A program made the position numbers and the translations under genes. The notes beneath the pieces are model-generated. The model was not told where the DNA came from and made no database searches. It worked only from the letters and a program-made list of their open reading frames with translations. Shown piece by piece: positions 41,740 to 47,837 of a stretch of DNA of 47,837 nucleotides. The DNA is from Spirochaetota bacterium (GTDB lineage Bacteria; Spirochaetota; UBA4802; UBA5550), in NCBI GenBank assembly GCA_003246895.1, contig QKCL01000057.1, positions 1 to 47,837 of the forward strand, given 5' to 3'. Within the stretch, counting starts at the first letter, position 1, and every line of letters begins with the position of its first letter.

Positions 41740-42633
41740 TTATACTCTCCTGAAATAGCTTCTGTGTTTTTTGGACTGCGCCACAATGAGGCATATGATT
41801 ATGAGAAGCCCCGCGATGAGTTTGAGGTCATTGGGAGTAAGGCCGATATGATAACCGTAGTATCTGCCAAGGTACATGATGGCCTTGTATATAATTGAAC
41901 CGATAATGACTCTCAGTGTAAGAACCCATATTTTATTGGAATAGAGAACAAATTCTCCGATCATTACAGAGGCAAGTCCCATTACAACAATACCTGTACC
42001 CAGCCCCACATCGGCAAAACCCTGATACTGCGCCGCAAAGGCCCCGGACACTGCAACAAGCCCGTTGGAGAGCCCCACTCCCACAGCCTTCATGAAGTTA
42101 ACATTAACACCCTGGGAAATTACCATCTGCTCATTATTCCCCATTGCCCCCAGAGTGAGCCCCATATCTGTTCTGAAGAAAATATCGAGCAGCACTTTTA
42201 TTACCATGGCAACTATGAAGAAAAAGACCAGTATTGAATACTCCCTCGGAATAAATCCCTCTGTCACTGCAACAACATCATTTATTATATTGTCATTTTT
42301 CAGGAGAGGAAGGTTTGCCCTGTTGCCGAGTATGCGGATATTTACGGACCAGAGCATTGTCATTGTAAGAATACCTGCAAGAAGATTCGGCACCTTAAGC
42401 CTGTTATGGATTACCGCAGTAACAACTCCTGCAAGAACCCCTCCCAGAAAGGCAAGCATCAGTGCAAGCACCACATTGTATCCGTTTACTATCATGGTTG
42501 CCATTATGGCCGCGCCGAGTGGAAATGATCCGTCAACCGTCAGATCGGGGAAATCGAGAATTCTGAATGTTATGAAAACGCCGAGTACCATGATGCCGTA
42601 GATCAGGCCCTCAACCAATATTCCTTCTATCAT
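41740..42633 (-). CDS. ABC transporter permease (COG4120-like)
   Basis: 297 residues with about 8-9 membrane helices. N-terminal IEGILVEGLIYGIMVLGVFITFRILDFPDLTVDGSF, given here as LIYGIMVLGVFITFRILDF, and the HNRLKVPNLLAGILTM motif identify the COG4120/tryptophan-type ABC permease family. The stop is 2 nt before the ATPase start, so the two are coupled. Substrate unclear without the binding protein. Confidence 0.9.
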   Translation of the reverse strand: MIEGILVEGLIYGIMVLGVFITFRILDFPDLTVDGSFPLGAAIMATMIVNGYNVVLALMLAFLGGVLAGVVTAVIHNRLKVPNLLAGILTMTMLWSVNIRILGNRANLPLLKNDNIINDVVAVTEGFIPREYSILVFFFIVAMVIKVLLDIFFRTDMGLTLGAMGNNEQMVISQGVNVNFMKAVGVGLSNGLVAVSGAFAAQYQGFADVGLGTGIVVMGLASVMIGEFVLYSNKIWVLTLRVIIGSIIYKAIMYLGRYYGYHIGLTPNDLKLIAGLLIIICLIVAQSKKHRSYFRRV

Positions 42634-43030
42634 AGCCGCTTCCTTGTATAATAAATACTTTCTTTATACTGGATACCTGATATTTTCAATGTCAATTATT
42701 ATTAAGTGGGGCTCATGAATATTGGCACAGGACGCAGTATTAATGGCCTGAAATTTCCCTGCAGGCGTTTTTATGGAGGAGAGTGCAGGAAGGACTCTAC
42801 CCGTTGTGGAGAGTCAGGACAAAAATTGCCGCAGATTCATCGGATAAAGGACTGGATGGACAGGCATCTGTGTTCACCCAGCGCAGGTGGGTGTGATTCT
42901 TTCCATATAAACAGATCCCCGGTCGAAGTCGGAGATGGCAGCAGTCCTTCGCATCCATGTTTCCAGATTCAGGCTTGACTTTTATTACAAAAAGTGTTAA
43001 ATGTACTTAAAAATAATACAGGACTATTTT
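42634..43030. other. Divergent intergenic region, GC-richer and structured
   Basis: 397 bp. Higher GC than the flanks between about 42720 and 42960. One hairpin, GACTCT-a-CC...GG-AGAGTC (42793-42815), and CACCCA / TGGGTG (around 42878). An open frame on the plus strand (42706-42978) does not look like protein. Promoter -35 TTGACT (42975) serves the next gene. Confidence 0.5.
42975..43003 (+). promoter_or_regulatory. Likely promoter of the YbjN/T3SS-chaperone-like gene
   Basis: -35 TTGACT (42975-42980), about 16 nt, then TTAAAT (42997-43002) as -10. This places the ATG at 43001 inside the -10, so ATG 43031 is the true start. Confidence 0.55.
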
Positions 43031-43438
43031 ATGGAAATTTTTGACGGATTTATTTCCGGAGTTGCCAGTGAGCTGAAAATTCCCTTTCACAAGAGCAAGG
43101 ACGGAAGCTATACTGCCAGTATCGAATTTGAAAACGGCCGGTCCCAGGAAATTAATGTAATTCTGCGCAGAGATGAAGCGGGTGACAGGGTAATAAACTA
43201 TTCATCAAAGATCGGAGATGTAAACGAAGATACAGAAAAAGATATATTCAGGACATGTCTTCAGTTAAACAGAAAGTTCGATTACGGCGCACTTGCACTG
43301 GAAGGCGACACCCTGGTAATGTACAACTCCATTATGCTCAGTGATATTGAACCAAGGAGATTCATAAAGTCTCTTTTCTACATTGCAGCCAAGGCTGATG
43401 AGATAGAAGAGATTCTCATGAACAGTGATTCCAACTGA
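43031..43438 (+). CDS. Small acidic protein, YbjN / type III chaperone-like
   Basis: 135 residues from ATG 43031 (MEIFDGFISG), which has CAGGA 8 nt upstream and a promoter at the right distance. Strand-rich centre with LNRKFDYGALALEGDTLVMYNSIML and a final helix ADEIEEILMNSD. The order beta-beta-helix suggests the YbjN / CesT-type chaperone fold, but identity is low and it is stand-alone. No signal peptide. Function unknown. Confidence 0.7.
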   Translation: MEIFDGFISGVASELKIPFHKSKDGSYTASIEFENGRSQEINVILRRDEAGDRVINYSSKIGDVNEDTEKDIFRTCLQLNRKFDYGALALEGDTLVMYNSIMLSDIEPRRFIKSLFYIAAKADEIEEILMNSDSN

Positions 43439-43445
43439 CAATAGA

Positions 43446-43478
43446 GTAACTTCAGGGCAGGCAATGTTCTGAAGTTAC
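43446..43478. terminator. Shared hairpin between convergent genes
   Basis: Perfect 10-bp stem GTAACTTCAG / CTGAAGTTAC, loop 13 nt, overlapping the stop of the phosphate transporter. Bidirectional terminator candidate, without T runs. Confidence 0.6.
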
Positions 43479-44965
43479 CAGTTTATATCCTTCACTGAAA
43501 ATTTCTTTTTCAGGTAGTCCAGTTTCTCCTTAATATCACTGTTGTGAAACCTGCTCCCGGCACTTACTTCAAGATATCTCCAGCATGTATTTTCCGCAAT
43601 AAGGGCATCGTGCATCTGCCACTGATACCTGAACCTCATACCGTTGAGTTTCAGCAGAGAGTCCTTTTCATCCTCCGTAAACCAGTTCCCTGAAAATTCA
43701 TATTCGATTTTTGCAGCCCTCACATATATATTGTCAATCCTTGAATGATCAATAATAGATTCTGTATCCATTTCGAAAACTGAATTGTTCAGGTTATCAA
43801 GAGCATCCTTGAAGGAGACGGCGCTGTCGAATTTTCTGCCCATTACTGAAGAAAGCCTTTCCCGGCCCTCCCTGTCCATGCCGATTTTGTCTGCAACAGT
43901 TTTATTGAACTCATAATATACGTTGCTGTAGACCTTCTGGCTGAAAACATTCTGTATGACAAAGAGCGACACAAAACTTATTACACAGGCAATGACCGGA
44001 GTTGTAATCCACCCAGATGTTATTTTCCCCAGAACCCTGTAATTCATGCTCCTGCCTCCATGCATGAGACCGATGCCTATGAGAGCACCGATGATGGCCT
44101 GTGAACTCGATACAGGAACAAGAGGAATAGTGGGAAGCCCGTGTGAAGCAAGAAAATGTTCAAGGTCCTTTGAGGCAAAGAGAAAGAGGACTGTTGAAGA
44201 GGCCAGTACAACTACAAGAGCAGTAACCGGCGTCAGCGGTATTATGCTCTTGCCCACTGTTGTCATTACCTTGTATGAATAGGTCAGAACCCCCGCAGCA
44301 ATTGCAATTCCGCCAAGTATAAAAAGCTGTGTCTCCCCGGAGAATGTTCCCGCGGAACTGACTATGGGCCTGAAGGGTGAAACCGGCAGGAACACCCCCA
44401 TAACGTTTGCTATATTGTTTGCACCAAGGGAATATGCGCCGAAGGCGCCGATGAGGACAAGGGCCGCCCTGTTGATAAAATCCACATATAAAAGATGAAA
44501 CTTCCCCCTGTTAAGGAAGAAACGCATGAACTGATAAAAAACCACAGATATTATCCCCGCAAGGACAGGCGACATTATCCAGCTTGAAACGATTTTGGTC
44601 AGGGAGCCCATGTCAGTAAGGGAACCGGAAAACATGTTCCATCCCACAATGGCTCCTACCACAGCCTGGGAAGTGGAAACCGGCAGCTGCAGTTTGGTCA
44701 TCCAGAAAACCGTCACCCCGGCTGAAAGGGCAACCATAAAGGCACCGGCAATTTCATTTACAGCACCAAGCGCCCCGATTGTATGGGAAGTACCTGCACC
44801 TGAAATCCCGGCACCGAGAATTACAAATATACTTGTTATAATCGCTGCTGTCCGGAACCGGATCATCTTTACTCCGATTGCGGTGCCGAAAACATTTGCA
44901 GCATCGTTTGCTCCCAGAGACCACCCCAGAAACAGTCCGCTTGAAAGAAATATGAGCAGAGACAT
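43475..44965 (-). CDS. pit: Inorganic phosphate transporter, Pit family
   Basis: 496 residues. N-terminal GWSLGANDAANVFGTAIGVKMI and the second half repeat GAYSLGANNIANVMGVF, the duplicated Pit signature (GANDxAN), plus about ten membrane helices. The C-terminal 120 residues extend into a soluble region. Family role: phosphate (metal-phosphate) uptake driven by proton or sodium motive force. Overlaps the DUF47 gene by 1 nt, the well-known Pit/PhoU-like pairing. Confidence 0.94.
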   Translation of the reverse strand: MSLLIFLSSGLFLGWSLGANDAANVFGTAIGVKMIRFRTAAIITSIFVILGAGISGAGTSHTIGALGAVNEIAGAFMVALSAGVTVFWMTKLQLPVSTSQAVVGAIVGWNMFSGSLTDMGSLTKIVSSWIMSPVLAGIISVVFYQFMRFFLNRGKFHLLYVDFINRAALVLIGAFGAYSLGANNIANVMGVFLPVSPFRPIVSSAGTFSGETQLFILGGIAIAAGVLTYSYKVMTTVGKSIIPLTPVTALVVVLASSTVLFLFASKDLEHFLASHGLPTIPLVPVSSSQAIIGALIGIGLMHGGRSMNYRVLGKITSGWITTPVIACVISFVSLFVIQNVFSQKVYSNVYYEFNKTVADKIGMDREGRERLSSVMGRKFDSAVSFKDALDNLNNSVFEMDTESIIDHSRIDNIYVRAAKIEYEFSGNWFTEDEKDSLLKLNGMRFRYQWQMHDALIAENTCWRYLEVSAGSRFHNSDIKEKLDYLKKKFSVKDINW

Positions 44966-45609
44966 TAAACAATCCTTTTCATGGCCGCGATTGACAGATG
45001 GTTAGATGTATCTTCAGCAAAATCCGCAATCTGGTCAATGGCCCTGATAAAATTCTTCACATGGAGTTTCCTTGCCAGGTCAATTTCCATTTCAAAAAGC
45101 TCCTCTTTGAGCTTTCTGGCAGCATAATCAGATTCCGATTCATAGAACTTTATGCGGTGAAGGGAATCCTTCACACTGTTTACATCGTAAAAATATGATC
45201 TTGAGGCCTGCATGAGTGCATTGGCGCACTCAACAGAAAGCCCTGCAAGTTTTCTGAGCTTTTCATGGAGGCTCTCGGGAATTTCCGGTGTTTCGATTTT
45301 AAAATCAGAGAGTATGGCCTTGGCATGATCTATTACATCATCGAGGCCCTCAAGCAGAATGAGAACATCCTCCCTTGATTCAGGAATAAGTGTCTGGACA
45401 TAAAGCTGCGCCTCAATGTCCCTGCGCATGTCGTCCCCCTTGCCCTCAACTTTCACGATGATGTCGAACCTGTCCTGAAAGCCCTCAAAGTCCTTTTCAA
45501 GATAGAGGTTCATACCCTCCCTGAAGTGGAGGACGGATTCTCCCACAAGGTCAATGAAATCATCAATCTTCATGACCAGGTCTTTTGTGGTGCTGAATAG
45601 TGAAAACAT
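44965..45609 (-). CDS. PhoU-like DUF47 phosphate-transport regulator
   Basis: 214 residues, all helical. The family (TIGR00153) shows MFSLFSTTKDLVMKIDDF, ADD-type acidic patches such as KGDDMRRDIEAQLY, LLEGLDDVIDHAKAIL and a final KRIV end. It modulates the activity of the neighbouring Pit transporter, probably through its metal-binding helices. The 1-nt overlap with pit implies coupled translation. Confidence 0.93.
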   Translation of the reverse strand: MFSLFSTTKDLVMKIDDFIDLVGESVLHFREGMNLYLEKDFEGFQDRFDIIVKVEGKGDDMRRDIEAQLYVQTLIPESREDVLILLEGLDDVIDHAKAILSDFKIETPEIPESLHEKLRKLAGLSVECANALMQASRSYFYDVNSVKDSLHRIKFYESESDYAARKLKEELFEMEIDLARKLHVKNFIRAIDQIADFAEDTSNHLSIAAMKRIV

Positions 45610-45725
45610 GGCATTACCTTCCCTGAATATAATTCTTTCATGTACCGCACGATTTTAATGACATGCAGGAGACTGCTTATTCTATGCAATCCCCTTCATG
45701 GCCTTTCACACGGCTTCCGGAAAAT

Positions 45726-45752
45726 AAAAAAGGCACTTTCATAAGTGCCCTT
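45726..45752 (-). terminator. Intrinsic terminator after the SPOR gene
   Basis: Stem GGCACTT / AAGTGCC followed on the minus strand by a T run, 24 nt after the stop. Confidence 0.88.
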
Positions 45753-45775
45753 TTAATATAGTGATTTATAATGAA

Positions 45776-46648
45776 TTAGTCACGTGTAATGTAGCTGTTT
45801 GAATATCTTGAATCACGCTGTACGCCGTTTAAAAGAGAAGCAGCCATATCCCTTGACTGGACAGGTCCTATCTTGACCCTGTAGAAATTCTTCCCGTTCA
45901 CGATTGTACGGTCAACGTATGCGTCAAAGTTCCTTGATTTGAGAATACCCTTTTCACGCTCAGCCTTGTCAAGCCTGTCGTATGAAGCAACCTGTACCGC
46001 AAAACCGGAACCGCCGGAAGTGTGTACTTTTGTGGTTTTTGAAACCTGAACAACTTTCGACTGGGAAGTACTCTTTTTGGCCTGTTCCTTTTTTGAAGGC
46101 TGAACCTTCACTGCTGCAGTCTTTATCTTTTTGTCGGCCTTTTTTACAGCAACCGGTTTTGACGCCTGTTTCTTCTCGCTCTTTACAACACTGTTCCTTG
46201 ATTTACTCGCAGGAGGTATTATTTCCTTTATGTTTTCCTTTGTAAAAACATCCACCTTCTCGTCACCTTTGGTTCCTGTTCCTGAACCGGCAAGTTCAGA
46301 CCCCTTCAGGACATCTGTTGATTTAACGGTGCCGTCGGTTTTTTCATTTTCCTTTCCAATGAGTTCACTGTTTTCGTCAATTTTCAGATCATCGCCGCTG
46401 ATTTTTACATCTCCCTCCATGTCCTTGCCGAAGAGATTCTCTTTCTTGTCATTGATACCGATGTCATTTATGGCAAGATTCTTTGTCTGTGTGTTCTTGT
46501 CCTTGAAAAAGCTCATGCCGAAAAGAAATGACGCGGCAATGATGCCCACAACAACTGATGAAAGTATTATTATTCTTGGAGTGTCAAGATGAACAATATA
46601 TAGATTTTTCTCTTTTACTCTGTTTGGTTTTGGTTCAAAATTTTCCAT
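45776..46648 (-). CDS. SPOR-domain inner-membrane protein
   Basis: 290 residues. Short cytoplasmic tail, one transmembrane helix (about 28-48, IILSSVVVGIIAASFLFGMSF), a Lys/Ser-rich linker (residues 60-205), then a SPOR domain (about 213-290) with GFAVQVASYDRLDKAEREKGILKSR (given as FAVQVASYDRLDKAEREKG) and FYRVKIGPVQSRD. SPOR binds denuded peptidoglycan at the septum, as in FtsN. It overlaps the coaE gene by 34 nt on the same strand. Confidence 0.9.
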   Translation of the reverse strand: MENFEPKPNRVKEKNLYIVHLDTPRIIILSSVVVGIIAASFLFGMSFFKDKNTQTKNLAINDIGINDKKENLFGKDMEGDVKISGDDLKIDENSELIGKENEKTDGTVKSTDVLKGSELAGSGTGTKGDEKVDVFTKENIKEIIPPASKSRNSVVKSEKKQASKPVAVKKADKKIKTAAVKVQPSKKEQAKKSTSQSKVVQVSKTTKVHTSGGSGFAVQVASYDRLDKAEREKGILKSRNFDAYVDRTIVNGKNFYRVKIGPVQSRDMAASLLNGVQRDSRYSNSYITRD

Positions 46649-47202
46649 AAATTCATAACCTGCCTTCTAGTATTCTCAAGTGAACCTGAATTATCTATTG
46701 TATAATCGGCAAGTTTGATTTTTTCATTAAGCGGAATTTGATGATTTAATCTTGAAATTATTTCCTCCCGGCTGATGCCGTCTCTCAGTACCCCCCGGTC
46801 CAGAACCTGGCTGTCATTGGCTGTTACGACAATGTTTTTATCCATTATTCTGTCGTATCCTGATTCGAAAAGGAGGGGGACATTTATCATGTATATGCTG
46901 TTTCCTGAACTTCTTTTCTTTACCTCTTCAAGAATTAAAGGATGGGTAATTGAGTTCAGGAGATCAACCCTCTCCTTCTTTTCAAACACATATAGGCCGA
47001 ACTCCCTTCTTTTGAGCCTGCCCTCTTCATCGAGAAAGGATTCCCCGAAACGGCTGATGACATTTTCAAGCCCCGCCTGACCGGGCTCCATAATCTCTCT
47101 GGCAACAATATCCGTGTCAATTACCCCGGCTCCCAGCTCCCTGAAGAGCTCACAGACAGTGCCCTTTCCCGAAGCGAAAATACCTGTAACCCCTACTCTC
47201 AT
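46615..47202 (-). CDS. coaE: Dephospho-CoA kinase
   Basis: 195 residues. P-loop GIFASGKGT, then GAGVIDTDIVAREIMEPGQ with the DxD motif, the lid region RLKRREFGLYVF and later DRGVLRDGISREEIISRLNHQIPLNEKIKLADYTIDNSG (given as SRLNHQIPLNEKIKLADYTI). It phosphorylates dephospho-CoA to make CoA. The P-loop Thr (GKGT) replaces the more usual Ser. Standard length. Its 3' end overlaps the SPOR gene start. Confidence 0.95.
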   Translation of the reverse strand: MRVGVTGIFASGKGTVCELFRELGAGVIDTDIVAREIMEPGQAGLENVISRFGESFLDEEGRLKRREFGLYVFEKKERVDLLNSITHPLILEEVKKRSSGNSIYMINVPLLFESGYDRIMDKNIVVTANDSQVLDRGVLRDGISREEIISRLNHQIPLNEKIKLADYTIDNSGSLENTRRQVMNLWKILNQNQTE

Positions 47203-47837
47203 ATATAATACCCTTGATTCTTCAATTTAACTGCGCTGTAAATGTTTCTGCCGTTAAAAGCAGCACAGGTGGGAGAGTATGCCTTAAGCGATACCAAGTC
47301 AATCACGATTCATCTGTCAGGGGGAGATGGAAGGAGTTGTCTCTGTGAAAGTACCATCACAGACTTGTGCTGAGCAACGTCGAAGTATGGACATAGATAA
47401 AGGATTGGATAGATTAAGTGTATGTTGAAAGATGAAAGTGAAAAGTTGAAAGTCCCTGTTGAAAAACTTTAGGCTTTCCCCTTTCATCTTTAGACTCTGT
47501 GTTAATCTGTGTTAATCCAGCGAAGCGGATGGGGATCTTTTTAAATTTCCTGTAAAAGGCTGACCACAGATAGATTTTTCAATCGATTCAGGAGATATCG
47601 GGAATAACGGTTTTATTATGGAAATAATGATGATGTAGATATATTTTTTGAAATAAACTGACATAGAACCATCTGTGTTCATCTTCTTTTGAAATCTGTG
47701 CACCCAAAGGGCATGATATCCATCAAGCGTAGCGTCTATGATGGATGTCAATAAATTATGCTACATCCCTTATTTTTATTCCTTTTCCCTTTAAAAATAT
47801 ATCATATTCTTTCATCTTTCTTAAATGATTGAGCTCA
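47203..47837. other. Window-end intergenic stretch, repeats but no gene
   Basis: 635 bp. Contains an 11-bp inverted repeat AAAGATGAAAG / CTTTCATCTTT (47428-47438 and 47481-47491), a small direct repeat TCTGTGTTAA (near 47497 and 47508) and T/A-rich low-complexity parts. A 79-codon minus frame (47512-47751) has no ribosome site. I see nothing more. Confidence 0.5.

Noticed and set aside
42720-42960. Known structured RNA (riboswitch, SRP RNA, 6S, RNase P)
   Set aside because: None of the hallmark sequence boxes was found by eye.
42706-42978. 90-codon plus-strand frame
   Set aside because: Sequence does not look like protein (many Cys, Gly, Ser, Arg), weak start, lies in structured intergenic DNA.
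47512-47751. 79-codon minus-strand frame at the window end
   Set aside because: No ribosome site and mixed repeat content; considered non-coding.

Overview
The window (about 42-43% GC by eye, both strands used) comes from a Gram-negative-type (diderm) bacterium. It encodes many lipoproteins with clear lipoboxes, several predicted outer-membrane beta-barrels, a LolA-like carrier, a BamE-like lipoprotein, a SPOR protein and a DUF1566 protein. The lipoprotein load, the DUF1566 gene, the Pit/DUF47 pair and a biotin-dependent carboxyltransferase would suit a spirochaete or a similar anaerobe or facultative anaerobe. No rRNA, tRNA or other phylum marker is present, so the lineage is inference. I see no tRNA, rRNA, CRISPR array, transposase or phage gene.

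Layout. 1-4.6 kb: a PAS histidine kinase, then a minus-strand ECF sigma / zinc-finger anti-sigma / secreted VWA-protein operon with a lipoprotein downstream. 4.8-8.3 kb: oligoendopeptidase F, and a divergent pair of envelope proteins. 8.3-14.2 kb: one tightly coupled minus-strand operon, TetR - LolA-like carrier - two MacB/LolE-type permeases - LolD-type ATPase - outer-membrane barrel, with a perfect operator in front. 14.4-20.3 kb: HtpX, a short 2[4Fe-4S] ferredoxin, two paralogous lipoproteins in AT-rich DNA, a retropepsin-like/RimK fusion and a BamE-like lipoprotein. 20.5-23.7 kb: a second TetR with the operon MBL-fold lipoprotein / unknown / DUF1638, both promoters carrying the same palindrome. 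23.8-31 kb: 2-hydroxyacid dehydrogenase, a coupled pair of unknowns, YecM-like VOC protein, Cache chemoreceptor, PEMT-like membrane protein, a secreted twin-CX3C protein and a LysE exporter. 31-34.3 kb: MarR with a cupin gene sharing its operator, a solitary MmdA/PccB-type carboxyltransferase and a NifX/NafY-like protein. 34.7-39 kb: a rearranged area with a nitroreductase and an ankyrin gene, each also present as a broken copy, and a truncated DedA gene. 39-47.2 kb: SRPBCC protein, NRAMP transporter, an ABC ATPase/permease pair without a binding protein, Pit phosphate transporter with its DUF47 partner, SPOR protein and CoaE.

The strongest unusual signals are regulatory. Three repressor genes (TetR at 14215, TetR at 20542, MarR at 31928) have the same design: a -35 hexamer, a perfect inverted repeat in the 17-bp spacer, a -10 hexamer, and an ATG only 6-7 nt after the -10 with no Shine-Dalgarno. 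That predicts autorepressed, leaderless mRNAs in a genome whose other genes mostly have good Shine-Dalgarno sites. The TetR-LolA-ABC-barrel operon looks like a complete inner-to-outer-membrane export route for a hydrophobic substrate. A small secreted protein made of three CX3C-X10-CX3C hairpins, and a breakpoint joining pieces of two genes, are the other items most worth checking. Several starts have been moved from the longest reading frame to the one the ribosome site or promoter supports; the reason is given in each entry.
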